In this document: one piece after another, positions 1 to 12,221 of the stretch
Layout: each line of letters opens with the position of its first letter
How positions within the stretch are numbered: the stretch's first letter is position 1
DNA from: Candidatus Hydrogenedentota bacterium
GTDB lineage: Bacteria; UBA8481; J006
Reading direction: 5' to 3'
DNA length: 25,226 nucleotides
Assembly (NCBI GenBank): GCA_003697085.1
Contig: RFFU01000100.1
Location: forward strand, 1-25,226
Position numbers and translations under genes: made by a program
The notes under the pieces: model-generated
Told to the model about the DNA's origin: nothing
The model's input: the letters and a program-made list of their open reading frames with translations, nothing else
The model's database searches: none

Positions 1-1
1 G

Positions 2-201
2 CAAGGAGGAGACATTCGTGACAGGTGGTCATGGGTGGAACCGGCGGTCTGGACGGAGCGTATGCTGGAGGCTCTGGAAAACGGAGTGAAAGGAGGTAAG
101 GACGGGGCGCCGATCATCAGCGCTGGCCGAATACCTACTTTGCGGAGCGCGGGTTGTTCACCATGCAGACAGCCCACGCCACCGCCATCCAGTCCCGATG
201 A
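2..201 (+). pseudogene. Group II intron maturase remnant (N- and C-terminal ends only)
   Basis: In the frame starting at base 2, bases 2-100 translate to a segment containing WSWVEPAVWTERMLEALENG, which resembles the beginning of group II intron reverse transcriptases. From about base 100 to the stop at 199-201, the frame starting at base 1 of each triplet gives RWPNTYFAERGLFTMQTAHA, which resembles the extreme C-terminus of the same family. The whole reverse-transcriptase, maturase and DNA-binding core, normally several hundred residues, is missing between them. The two ends are also in different frames, so the deletion junction at about 95-105 is a frameshift. This is a dead gene. Identification rests on recognising both ends and on the domain V/VI RNA immediately after it. 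Confidence 0.82.
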
Positions 202-219
202 GGAAGACCACTGACCGGA

Positions 220-295
220 GAGCCGTATGCGGGAGATCCGCACGTACGGTTCGGAGGGGGGAGGGACTGAGAGAACCGGTCCTTCCTACCCCTAT
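220..295 (+). ncRNA. Group II intron ribozyme domains V and VI
   Basis: Domain V spans 220-252. It begins GAGCCGTATGC and ends GCACGTACGGTTC, with the catalytic AGC triad at 221-223 and a terminal loop around 233-237. It is 33 nt long, against the usual 34, and lacks a clean GNRA tetraloop. Domain VI spans 253-295. Its basal stem pairs 256-259 with 289-292, its upper stem pairs 260-267 with about 279-286, and A288 is unpaired, eight bases from the predicted intron end as expected for the branch-point adenosine. The structure was folded by eye. Confidence 0.8.
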
Positions 296-454
296 CAGGT
301 AACGGCAGACTCTCGAAACAGTTCCCGGGCCTTTAAGCCGTCTCTTCGTGAGCATTCCAGCCTCTCTTTTAACTCCTGGCATTGGGGATAGCGGCACGCC
401 TCTTGCTCTGTTCATAAACCGAATTCCACAAAGTCGAAGGATTTCCTTGCGAAA

Positions 455-3271
455 ATGCCGGAAATATTGTCGTATTTTAATATGTTGAAACCGTTTGAAA
501 GCAGTTTCTTGGATTCCTCGAACCTGATGTCGCATCGGACGGCACTTCCGAATCGTGTCGCGATCTTTTCGCCGGCTCCGAGCCGGCGCCGACGCCGGAA
601 TTTCTTTCCGGCAGTTCAGTTTCTTCTTCTCCTGTTTCTCATCGGTATCTCCGCTTTTCCCGCCGCGGCCCGACCATCACGAAGAGCCGAAGCCGAAAGA
701 GAATACCGTTTCGCGTTTCAGCTCCTGGAAAACAATATGCCGCGATCGGCAATCCCCCATTTTCGACGGTATCTCGAGAAATTCCCCGATCACAAGGGAC
801 GGGAACGCGCTCTCTTGGGGCTCGCTCAGGCTCTCGAACAGACGGGAGAGCCGGGAATCGAGGACGTCTATCGGCGATATCTCGACGAGTTCCCGAAGGG
901 AAAGGATCGCGCCTTGGCGCTTCTGGGACTGGGTCGGTCTCAATATAAGAAAGGGAAATGGTCGGAAGCGCGAACGACCTATCATCAATTCGCAAAGGAA
1001 TTTCCGAACCATCCGGAAGCGGAGAATGCGCGTCTCTTCGAAGCCGTCTGTCTCACGAAGACGGAGCGTTATGACGAAGCGACGGCGCTCCTGCAGGAAC
1101 TTCGAAAGAGTTCCGATCGCAATTTGGCAGCCGAAGCGGATTACCTGGCGGCGCGGATCTTTTACACGACGGGAGAGTTCGGCCGAGCGGTCGAAGCCCT
1201 GATCTCGATCCAAAATCGTTTCGAGGGTACGCCGGCCGGGTTCAAGGCCCACGGCCTTTTGGGAGATATTTATTATCAACAGAAACGCTATGCGTCCGCG
1301 CGGCGCGAGTATTCGGCGGCGTTGAAGGGAAAACTCTCCTACGCGGACGACCTCCTTTATTGGAAGGCCTGGTCAGCCATCAAGGCCGGTGACACAACCA
1401 CAGGAACCGAGGAACTGATCTCGCTTGCCACCCGTTTCCCGAAGAGCGAAAAGGCTCCCGCCGCTTTGCTCCAGGCGGCCGGGTTCAAATCCTTGTTCGG
1501 CGACTCCACGGCCGCCTTGTCCCTTCTCGAGGACGCCGCCAAGCGGGGAAACGCCTCGCAACGAGCGGAGGCGCTCTACAAGAAAGCGATGATCCTGATC
1601 GCGGCCGGAAGGATTCGAAAGGCCCGTCCCGCCCTTCTCCGTCTCCTCGAGTTCCCCAACGCATATCATCTCCCGGCTTCGTACTATCTTGGGCTCGATG
1701 CGCTCGATCGAAACGACCTTTCTGAGGCTCACCTCCGTCTTGAAACAGCACGGGACAGCGCTCTCCCCACCTCCGAGTGGCGCGAACGAATCATCCTCGG
1801 TCTCCTGGATCTGGCGCGCCGGGAAAACAACGCCGCCGACTACGACCGCTACCTCGGCATACTCGAAAAGGAAAACTCGCCTGTTCTGGCCCATGTGATT
1901 CTCAACGGAGCCAAGATGCGTGAGGCCCAAGGAGATCTCGAAGGGGCGGCCCACGAATACCAGCGTATTCTTCGCGAGTTTCCCGCTTCCTCCGCTGCTC
2001 CCGAAGCCGCGTACTCCCTCGGAGTCGTCCAATATTCGCTCGGCGATTACAACGCCGCGGAAAAGGCGTTCCAGACCTTCACTCGACTCGCCAAGAAAAA
2101 AAACGTTATGCGGGATTTCATCGACGACGCTCGATATTGGATCGGGTTTTCCCGTTATCAACGCAAGGATCTCGAAGGAGCCGCGGAAGCCTTCTCCCGT
2201 GTCGCCTCCGATACCCGCTCCAACCGCCGGCTCGATGCGGCCTTCCGCGCCGGCGACGCCTTCTTCGGCCTGGAGCGGTATGAGCGCGCCGTTCAACTCT
2301 ACACCTCGGTCATCGAGGACTCCTCCGCTCCCAAGCGTCTCCGCCTCGACTCACTCTTCAACCGCGCCGCAGCCTTTCAGGCCTTGGGAAGGAGCCGAGA
2401 GGCACGCGAGGATTTTCTCTCCGCGTGGCAGGAAGGAGACACGGAATACGAGGAAGCGCTTCTGAAGATCGGCGATGCTTATCGAGAGGCCGGGCAAGAT
2501 CCCGAAGCCGCGCGGGCCTACGAATTCGCCGCCAATAACGCGACAACCCTCTCCGTCCGGGAAGAGGCCCTCTTCCAGGCCGCGGAAACCCACCGCCGAC
2601 TTGGAGACACCGATTCTTCCATTCGGCTTTTTTTAGCGGCGGCGGGGATCGCGGGCGGATATGCTCCCAACGCGCTCTTCTCCGCGGGGCGTCTCCTCCT
2701 GGCGCAAGGGGACACGACGAAGGCCCGAACCGTTTTTCGCGAGGCATCCGATTCGTATCCCCGAAGTCTCTTCGGACGCTGGAGCCGCTATCGCCTCGCG
2801 CTCTTGTCCCCGTCTCCCGATTCTCGAATCCAAATCTTCCATTCCCTTCTCGACGAGGCCTCGTCGGACATTGTCGCCGGAGCCGTTCTCGTCCAACTCG
2901 GAAGAGAATCCCTCTCCCAAGATCAGATCGATTCCGCGCAAGCCTTCCTGGAACAAGCACTCGAATTCCTCCCCGACGGCTCCCATCTCGCCACCGCCAA
3001 AATCCTCCTCGGAAACATCTTCCTCCAAAAACAGCAGCCTCTTGAAGCCCAGATTCAGTACGAATACATCTTCCGTTCGCCCGCCTTTGCTCAAAACCCC
3101 CTTCGCTTCACCGCAGGGATCGGCCTTCTCGATTCCTTGATCCAACAGAAACGAACGGAAGAAGCCATCACGCTTCTCGAGGAACTGACCGATAAATTTC
3201 CAGAAAGGAAAAAGGAACTCGAACGGTTTCGGAGAAAATTGAAAGACGCTGGGAATTCCAATGTTTCCTGA
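455..3271 (+). CDS. Large exported TPR-repeat protein, first gene of the TonB operon
   Basis: The frame encodes up to 938 aa. A basic stretch (RRRRR) and a hydrophobic segment ending FPAAARP form a signal peptide at about residues 44-75. The rest is a long array of tetratricopeptide-type helical pairs, for example AIPHFRRYLEKFPDH, ARTTYHQFAKEFPNHPEAEN and AAHEYQRILREFPASSAAPE. This solenoid resembles CpoB/YbgF and BamD-like periplasmic scaffolds. The start is unsettled: ATG at 455 has only a distant GAAGG, and ATG at 482 or 527 would also keep the signal peptide; 527 gives the most normal n-region. It precedes exbB, exbD and tonB on the same strand, so it probably supplies a periplasmic scaffold for that machine. 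The precise partner cannot be read from sequence. Bases 296-454, between intron and gene, hold nothing I can name. Confidence 0.85.
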   Translation: MPEILSYFNMLKPFESSFLDSSNLMSHRTALPNRVAIFSPAPSRRRRRNFFPAVQFLLLLFLIGISAFPAAARPSRRAEAEREYRFAFQLLENNMPRSAIPHFRRYLEKFPDHKGRERALLGLAQALEQTGEPGIEDVYRRYLDEFPKGKDRALALLGLGRSQYKKGKWSEARTTYHQFAKEFPNHPEAENARLFEAVCLTKTERYDEATALLQELRKSSDRNLAAEADYLAARIFYTTGEFGRAVEALISIQNRFEGTPAGFKAHGLLGDIYYQQKRYASARREYSAALKGKLSYADDLLYWKAWSAIKAGDTTTGTEELISLATRFPKSEKAPAALLQAAGFKSLFGDSTAALSLLEDAAKRGNASQRAEALYKKAMILIAAGRIRKARPALLRLLEFPNAYHLPASYYLGLDALDRNDLSEAHLRLETARDSALPTSEWRERIILGLLDLARRENNAADYDRYLGILEKENSPVLAHVILNGAKMREAQGDLEGAAHEYQRILREFPASSAAPEAAYSLGVVQYSLGDYNAAEKAFQTFTRLAKKKNVMRDFIDDARYWIGFSRYQRKDLEGAAEAFSRVASDTRSNRRLDAAFRAGDAFFGLERYERAVQLYTSVIEDSSAPKRLRLDSLFNRAAAFQALGRSREAREDFLSAWQEGDTEYEEALLKIGDAYREAGQDPEAARAYEFAANNATTLSVREEALFQAAETHRRLGDTDSSIRLFLAAAGIAGGYAPNALFSAGRLLLAQGDTTKARTVFREASDSYPRSLFGRWSRYRLALLSPSPDSRIQIFHSLLDEASSDIVAGAVLVQLGRESLSQDQIDSAQAFLEQALEFLPDGSHLATAKILLGNIFLQKQQPLEAQIQYEYIFRSPAFAQNPLRFTAGIGLLDSLIQQKRTEEAITLLEELTDKFPERKKELERFRRKLKDAGNSNVS

Positions 3272-3315
3272 TGGAAACTCTTGAAATTGTGTTCAATTTT
3301 GAAGGGAGGAGAACG

Positions 3316-3690
3316 ATGAAAAACCGAGGAGTTCTTGGAAGGTTATTTTGTATCGCCGGTTTGCTAATGGTGTTTTTGCGACCAACATTGGCGGAAGAAA
3401 ACGCGGTTCCGGTCGATACCGGCACCGTAATCGGAATTCAGAATTACGAAACTCAATCGGCGACTCCCATCGTCACTCCGGAGGTTTCCCCTCCGGGCGT
3501 ATCCGACCCCGGCACACCCGGCAAACCGGAACTGACTGCTCCGGAACCGGAGCCGCCGGAGGTCACGGTTTCCCGCGACGACGGGCGGCGGGAAAAGGCC
3601 CCCCGGGGAGGACGGGGAGAGAAAAGAAAGAAGTTCCCCTGGTTGTGGCTGTTATTGGCCGTGGGAGTCGGAGTTGCGGCTTCGGGATGA
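3316..3690 (+). CDS. Small exported protein with C-terminal membrane segment, unknown function
   Basis: This 124-aa protein starts at ATG 3316, six bases after a strong ribosome-binding site (GGGAGG, 3304-3309). The frame also opens at ATG 3271, which overlaps the TPR stop, but that start lacks a ribosome site. Residues 1-26 (MKNRGVLGRLFCIAGLLMVF...) form a signal peptide. The middle is rich in Pro, Glu and Val (PEVSPPGVSDPGTPGKPE). A basic patch (KKFP) precedes a short hydrophobic tail, WLWLLLAVGVGVAASG, at the very C-terminus. The layout suggests a periplasmic tether with a membrane-anchored tail. It lies between the TPR gene and exbB and is probably co-transcribed with them. I do not recognise a family. 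Confidence 0.75.
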   Translation: MKNRGVLGRLFCIAGLLMVFLRPTLAEENAVPVDTGTVIGIQNYETQSATPIVTPEVSPPGVSDPGTPGKPELTAPEPEPPEVTVSRDDGRREKAPRGGRGEKRKKFPWLWLLLAVGVGVAASG

Positions 3691-3738
3691 AAAAACAAGA
3701 TCGTTTGAGCAAAATCTCTTCGGGAAAGGAGTCGAGGA

Positions 3739-4371
3739 ATGTCTTTTGTTAGTTATCTGGAGCGCGGCGGACCGATTATGTATTTCATCCTGGTTGTTTC
3801 CATTATCGGTCTCGCAATCGCCCTTGAACGTCTCTACCATTTCTTCCGGGCGAAAACCAATTACAGAAAACTTCTTGCCGATGTAAAGGAACTACTTGCC
3901 GACGACCTGGTTTACAAGGCGATGGCGCGTTGCGACGAGGATCACGGTCCGATCGCCCGTGTTCTCAAGACCATCCTGAAGAACAAGGACCAGTCCAGTG
4001 AAACGATCCGCGATGCGATCGACGCCGCCGCGCTGGAGGAAATCCCGCGGCTCGAACGCCGCGTCGGCGCCCTGGGCACCATCGCCAATATCTCCACCCT
4101 CCTCGGCCTCCTCGGAACGATCATCGGAATGATCGTGACCTTCGCCTCGATCGCGGATGAAGTCACCGGCGTCGTCAACGTCCAGGTTCTCGCCGGTGGG
4201 ATTTGGCAGGCGATGCTCACGACGGCCTTCGGGCTCTCGGTCGCCATTCCCACGACGATCGTCCACGCGTACCTCGTAAACGAGATCAAGAAATTTTCCG
4301 TCGCCATGGAACATTCAGCCGCCGAACTGATTCACTTTCTCGAACACAAGACGGTCAACGACGAGGTCTGA
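3739..4371 (+). CDS. exbB: ExbB/TolQ/MotA-family proton channel subunit
   Basis: This 210-aa inner-membrane protein is the usual length for ExbB. AAGGAG at 3726-3731 lies seven bases before ATG 3739. The first membrane segment is MYFILVVSIIGLAIALERLY at about residues 14-33. A long cytoplasmic region follows. The second and third segments are GTIANISTLLGLLGTIIGMI and GGIWQAMLTTAFGLSVAIPT, both matching the conserved MotA_TolQ_ExbB core. In the family, a pentamer of this subunit surrounds an ExbD dimer and couples the proton-motive force to TonB (or TolA). The exbD start follows after five bases. It could be a TolQ-type paralogue, but the neighbouring TonB-type C-terminal domain favours ExbB. 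Confidence 0.93.
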   Translation: MSFVSYLERGGPIMYFILVVSIIGLAIALERLYHFFRAKTNYRKLLADVKELLADDLVYKAMARCDEDHGPIARVLKTILKNKDQSSETIRDAIDAAALEEIPRLERRVGALGTIANISTLLGLLGTIIGMIVTFASIADEVTGVVNVQVLAGGIWQAMLTTAFGLSVAIPTTIVHAYLVNEIKKFSVAMEHSAAELIHFLEHKTVNDEV

Positions 4372-4376
4372 CCGCG

Positions 4377-4850
4377 GTGCGTTTCAAATATCGCTTGCAG
4401 ACCTTCGATGGACCCAAAATGGATATGACTCCCATCATCGATATCGTCTTCAATCTTCTTCTCTTCTTTCTCCTTTCCTCTTCCTACGTCCAACATTCCG
4501 CCCTCGATGTCAAACTTCCGAAGGCCGCGACTTCCGAGGGTGTGGAAGGAGAAGTTGTTATCGTGGAACTCAATCGCCAGGATCAGATCTTTCTGCAGGG
4601 CAAGCCTGTCGAGGGACTCGAGGATCTCGAAAAGCGACTCGGTGCCATCTACTCCAACGCCGGGGCGGAAGAAAAGAAGCCGCTTTTGATCCGCGCCGAT
4701 GAGTTCGTTTATCACGGCCGTGTCGTCTCCGTCCTTGACATCGCTCGAAAGGTCGGAGTCCAATCGCTCAACGTCGCCACCGTTCCCTCGGAGGAAGAGC
4801 CCTCTTCCTCCGATCCCAACGCGGAATCGAAAAAGAAGGACGCCTCTTGA
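4377..4850 (+). CDS. exbD: ExbD/TolR-family subunit
   Basis: This 157-aa protein starts at GTG 4377, five bases after the exbB stop. Upstream in-frame ATGs fall inside exbB and are rejected. The N-terminus (RFKYRLQTFDGPKMDMTPII) leads into a single membrane helix, IIDIVFNLLLFFLLSSS, which carries the conserved Asp used for proton translocation in ExbD. A periplasmic domain of ExbD/TolR type follows, including LLIRADEFVYHGRVVSVLDI, the segment that usually reads as D...Y..v..v. The C-terminal tail is charged and Ser/Lys-rich, with little predicted structure. There is no strong ribosome site, so translation is probably coupled to exbB. Confidence 0.92.
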   Translation: MRFKYRLQTFDGPKMDMTPIIDIVFNLLLFFLLSSSYVQHSALDVKLPKAATSEGVEGEVVIVELNRQDQIFLQGKPVEGLEDLEKRLGAIYSNAGAEEKKPLLIRADEFVYHGRVVSVLDIARKVGVQSLNVATVPSEEEPSSSDPNAESKKKDAS

Positions 4851-5938
4851 GAACGCGCACGCTCGAATCGGATGATCGCGTCTTTCCCGGGGCACTCTTT
4901 CTCTCTCTCATCCTTCATTCCCTCCTCGCCCTGCTTCTTCCCGTCTGGAAACATCATCCCCCCCGCCCCCTCACCGAAATCGTGCATTCTTCCACCATCG
5001 CCTATCAAAACTTTCCCCAGGAACAACTCTTCAAGAAATTTTCCGCGGATAAGAAGATCTTCTCTCAAGCCAAAAAAGGGCTCGAAGAACCCACGTCCGG
5101 AGACGTAAAGGTCGAACCCGAGAAGATCGAGGTGACTCCCGAAATCCCGCAACCGATGCAGGTCGTCGAAGAGTTTCCGGAACCGATCCCCGCCACCAAG
5201 AGACGAATCCACCTCGCGGGCGATTGGGACGTCGCCCCCGAAAAGATTGAAACGCGCCAGCCGTCCCGCCAACTGCTCGCCGCCACCCACTCCACGCCGC
5301 CCCTCCCCCGCGAACCCAAGGGTATCGTTTCCCGGAACGACGCGGCGCCGGCCGCTCTCCAAACCCCCGTTCCTCTCCCGAAGGACGCTTCCCCCACGGA
5401 GAAACCGCTGCGCTTGCCCCGAACCTCCGCCGCCGCTCACCCCGCAATGCCCGCGCCCCCCAGGCCCGTTCCTCCCCGTGGAATGCTTCGGTCCACCGGT
5501 CCGAAAGCGATTCTCCCGCCGACAACTCCTCAACCCAATCAGACGGAACAACATCAACCCGTCACCGATGTCATCCCCGTCGGTCCCAACGTTACGGATA
5601 TTCTTCCTGAACCGCCCCGTCCCACGGGAACTTTGTCTCTTTCTTCCTCCACGGGCATCCGCTCGGGAAGCCGCCGCTTGATCCATCAACCGCTGCCCGA
5701 ATATCCTGACTGGGCAGAACGGGATAACGTGCAGGCCCGCGTAACCTTCTTCGTCACCGTTACCCCCGAAGGGCGCGTCAGCCGCGCGCGGCTCGCCGTC
5801 TCTTCCGGATTCCCCGACCTCGATCGGCTCGCGGAACAGTCCGTCAAGCGTTGGCTCTACGAACCCCGGCCGGGACAAACCGAGGAACGACAAGCCGTCG
5901 TGGAGTTTGTCCTGAAAAGACACCCCTCCTCCGGTTGA
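4847..5938 (+). CDS. tonB: TonB-family energy-transducing protein
   Basis: This 363-aa protein starts at a TTG (4847) overlapping the exbD stop (TTGA), with AAGAAGGA at about 4832-4840 upstream. One membrane segment, GALFLSLILHSLLALLLPVW, lies near the N-terminus. A long Pro-, Arg- and Glu-rich periplasmic linker follows (residues about 50-270). The C-terminal TonB domain begins near residue 275 with RRLIHQPLPEYPDWAE and contains VTFFVTVTPEGRVSRARLAV, the SSG...LD signature and a final W.YEPR motif. It is longer than the roughly 240-aa E. coli protein, mainly in the linker. It should bind TonB-dependent outer-membrane receptors and use ExbBD energy; no receptor gene is in view. It converges on gmd across about 70 bases. 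Confidence 0.92.
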   Translation: MRTRTLESDDRVFPGALFLSLILHSLLALLLPVWKHHPPRPLTEIVHSSTIAYQNFPQEQLFKKFSADKKIFSQAKKGLEEPTSGDVKVEPEKIEVTPEIPQPMQVVEEFPEPIPATKRRIHLAGDWDVAPEKIETRQPSRQLLAATHSTPPLPREPKGIVSRNDAAPAALQTPVPLPKDASPTEKPLRLPRTSAAAHPAMPAPPRPVPPRGMLRSTGPKAILPPTTPQPNQTEQHQPVTDVIPVGPNVTDILPEPPRPTGTLSLSSSTGIRSGSRRLIHQPLPEYPDWAERDNVQARVTFFVTVTPEGRVSRARLAVSSGFPDLDRLAEQSVKRWLYEPRPGQTEERQAVVEFVLKRHPSSG

Positions 5939-6010
5939 CCGCCCCTCACGTTTCTTCTCTTCTCTTCACTCCGAGGACCGCCTCGCCCGATTGTTTCTCC
6001 GCTCGTTTCT

Positions 6011-10248
<4,238 letters not shown>

Positions 10249-10373
10249 TTCGTCCCCATCTCTCCTCTCTTTGTTCCCGAGCATTCCGCCGCCCCAGCCC
10301 GCCCCTCGATCACATCGGCCCACGAAATCTATCAGGAATGTCCGCAAAAAAACAGGGGAGAGAGGAAAACTTC

Positions 10374-11348
10374 CTATCCCGCCGCCGTCTCTCCTTTCAC
10401 GGCTTCGAGGATTCGGACGGTGGCCCGGGATTTGTTCAATGTATAAAAATGTATTCCCGGAGCTCCTCCGGCCAGTAACCCTCGCACTTGTTCGATCGCG
10501 AACGCCGTCCCTCTCTCCTCCACTTCTCGGTCATCCTTCGCCTCGTCAACAATTCTTCTCAATCGTTCGGGAATAAATGCACCGCACATCGAGACGAAAC
10601 GGTCCAATTGGTTCTTCTTCGTTACAGGCATAATCCCCGGAATGACGGGGATGCCGCTGACCCACCCCCGCTTCGTCTTCTTCGCCCCGTATTGCAGTTT
10701 CTCTATGAAATTGAAATAATGCTCGTTCTCGAAAAAGAGCTGCGTCAAAACAAAATCCGCTCCCGCCGCAATTTTGTCCTTCAAGTGCCGGATGTCCGTC
10801 TCGATATCCGGCGCTTCCGGATGTTTTTCGGGGTATCCGGCAACACCGACTGAAAACTCCCGCCCGGTGGCACGGATCAGTCTCACCAAATCCTCCGCAT
10901 AACGAAGGCCGTTCGGTGCCTCCCGGAATTCTCCCGTCCCCCGCGGCGGGTCCCCTCGAAGAGCCAAAATATTCCGTATCCCCCGTCGATCGATCTCCTC
11001 GATGAGACCGTGGAGTTCCCCCCGGGAACTTCCCACGCAGGTCAAGTGCGCCATGGCCGGTATCCCATATCTCTTCTGTATCGTCTCCGTCCATTCCAGT
11101 GTCTTGTCCCTTGTACTTCCCCCGGCTCCGTAGGTCACCGAAACGAAATCGGGATTCAAATCCTTCAACCGCTCGACCGCTTCATACAGGGCGATTTCCC
11201 CCCGCTCCGATTTCGGAGGAAAAAACTCGAACGAGAAGAACGGGCGAACCGAATCGCCACTCCTCCTCTCCTCCACCATCCCGCGGATCGAGTATTCTCT
11301 CCCACTTTTTGCCCCCTGTACCGAAAGCCCGCTCTCTCGGCTCGTCAT
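10374..11348 (-). CDS. metF: Methylenetetrahydrofolate reductase
   Basis: The product is 324 aa from ATG 11348, which overlaps the folE stop as ATGA, so the two genes are probably translationally coupled. ATG at 11279 (MVEERRSGDS) is a shorter alternative that still keeps the whole domain. The enzyme is a flavin-dependent TIM barrel reducing 5,10-methylene-THF to 5-methyl-THF for methionine synthesis. Family motifs are FFSFEFFPPKSERGE, FVSVTYGAGGSTRDKT, AHLTCVG, LALRGDPPRGTGEF, DFVLTQLFFENEHYF and, near the end, GAPGIHFYTLNKS. All conserved blocks and the length are normal. About 125 bases separate it from bamA. Confidence 0.96.
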   Translation of the reverse strand: MTSRESGLSVQGAKSGREYSIRGMVEERRSGDSVRPFFSFEFFPPKSERGEIALYEAVERLKDLNPDFVSVTYGAGGSTRDKTLEWTETIQKRYGIPAMAHLTCVGSSRGELHGLIEEIDRRGIRNILALRGDPPRGTGEFREAPNGLRYAEDLVRLIRATGREFSVGVAGYPEKHPEAPDIETDIRHLKDKIAAGADFVLTQLFFENEHYFNFIEKLQYGAKKTKRGWVSGIPVIPGIMPVTKKNQLDRFVSMCGAFIPERLRRIVDEAKDDREVEERGTAFAIEQVRGLLAGGAPGIHFYTLNKSRATVRILEAVKGETAAG

Positions 11349-11977
11349 CGAGGAACGGATCCGGGACGAAGAAGATGGCGGAGAAACTCCTTTCGGTAGT
11401 CAACTCCCTCCTCGACGTCGAAGGTCCCGCGGGTCGTCGTCGTCATCGTCAACGCCCCCGGCTTCTCGACTCCTCGCATCTCCATACAGAGATGGCGCGC
11501 TTCGAGAACAACCATAACTCCTCGCGGGTTGAGTTTCTTCTGGAGGAAATCCGCAACTTGCTCCGTCAGGCGCTCCTGCACTTGCGGACGGCGGGCGAAA
11601 TGTTCCAGAACCCGGGCCAACTTCGACAACCCGACGATGCTTTCCGCCGGAATGTAACCTATGTGCCCCACACCGAAAAAAGGGACCAAGTGATGGGCGC
11701 ACATCGAATAGAAGGGAATGTCGCGAACCATAACCATGGAACGATACCCTTCATCGTTCGGAAAGACCGTCAACTTCGGCTCGTTCTCTTCGCGCTCCCC
11801 CCGAAAAATCTCCCAGTACATCTCGGCCACGCGGGACGGTGTATCGCGAAGATCGCTCCGCGCTATATCGAATCCCAGGGTTTCCAGGATCTCCCGTATC
11901 GACTTCGCAATCCGCCTCCGCCGTTCCGAACAATCTTTCCCACAAGGGCTCTTCTCTTTTTTGCCTTCTCGTTCCAT
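11345..11977 (-). CDS. folE: GTP cyclohydrolase I
   Basis: The product is 210 aa from ATG 11977; an in-frame TTG one codon earlier is less likely. The enzyme converts GTP to 7,8-dihydroneopterin triphosphate, the first step of folate (or tetrahydropterin) synthesis. Signatures are RDTPSRVAEMYWEIFRG, the zinc/active-site segment FYSMCAHHLVPFFGVGHIGY, GLSKLARVLEHFARRPQVQE, and HLCMEMRGVEKPGALTMTT with the second zinc ligand Cys. It overlaps metF by four bases, giving a folate-themed pair. No ribosome-binding site precedes the ATG, and a promoter ends only nine bases before it, so the message may be leaderless. Confidence 0.96.
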   Translation of the reverse strand: MEREGKKEKSPCGKDCSERRRRIAKSIREILETLGFDIARSDLRDTPSRVAEMYWEIFRGEREENEPKLTVFPNDEGYRSMVMVRDIPFYSMCAHHLVPFFGVGHIGYIPAESIVGLSKLARVLEHFARRPQVQERLTEQVADFLQKKLNPRGVMVVLEARHLCMEMRGVEKPGALTMTTTTRGTFDVEEGVDYRKEFLRHLLRPGSVPR

Positions 11978-11986
11978 CAAGAACAG

Positions 11987-12015
11987 ATGTTATCACGCCT
12001 TCCTTGCTCTGCCAA
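11987..12015 (-). promoter_or_regulatory. Sigma-70-type promoter for folE-metF(-bamA-gmd)
   Basis: Read on the minus strand, TTGGCA (12015-12010) and TAACAT (11992-11987) are separated by exactly 17 bases. The -10 box ends nine bases before the folE ATG. Initiation at the usual distance would place the transcript start within about three bases of that ATG. Confidence 0.5.
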
Positions 12016-12140
12016 TGCGCCTACGAACCCGCTTCCGCGGGTAAGAAGTCTCTACTCCCGGGAAGAGTTCCCCACCGGAGAATACCGTCCCTCAAAATTT
12101 GTTCCGTCCTCTCCGGGAAAGGCAAAGCAAAAAAGGAACG

Positions 12141-12166
12141 GGACGGGAAAGTCCACTCTCCCGTCC
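12141..12166 (-). terminator. Candidate minus-strand terminator in the folE-wzx gap
   Basis: GGACGGGA (12141-12148) and TCCCGTCC (12159-12166) form an 8-bp perfect stem with a 10-base loop. Read on the minus strand, the stem is followed within six bases by TTTTTT. No minus-strand gene ends here. If real, it would stop antisense read-through across wzx before the folE promoter. It could equally be a structured leader for wzx. Confidence 0.3.
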
Positions 12167-12221
12167 TCCACTACAAGAAAAATCTCCCGTTTCGAAAGAG
12201 GATGGTTTACGCTACCGGGAA

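Larger units (their letters stand above)
1..295 (+). mobile_element. Group II intron, 3' part, internally deleted
   Basis: This is the distal part of a bacterial group II intron; its 5' ribozyme domains would lie left of the window. Two protein scraps typical of the intron-encoded reverse transcriptase/maturase flank a deletion, and they are followed by a domain V hairpin (220-252) and a domain VI hairpin (253-295) with a bulged A. The predicted 3' splice boundary follows the TAT at 293-295. The protein scraps and 3' end resemble bacterial class C elements, which is my family-level recollection rather than a computed assignment. With the reverse-transcriptase core gone, it cannot mobilise itself. 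The intron points toward the downstream TPR operon. Confidence 0.85.

Noticed and set aside
158-535. Minus-strand open frame spanning the intron end and the TPR gene start
   Set aside because: It crosses the intron's domain V/VI RNA and the 3' boundary, has no recognisable protein motif, and is best explained by chance.
5972-5985. Short hairpin CGAGG-ACCG-CCTCG between the convergent tonB and gmd genes
   Set aside because: The stem is only five pairs and the following bases (CCCGATTGTTTCTCC) hold no proper T-run, so it is too weak to call a terminator.
12027-12042. ACCCGC-TTCC-GCGGGT perfect inverted repeat upstream of folE
   Set aside because: A six-pair stem with no T-run on either strand. 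It sits about 12 bases upstream of the folE -35 box and could be an operator, but nothing else supports this.
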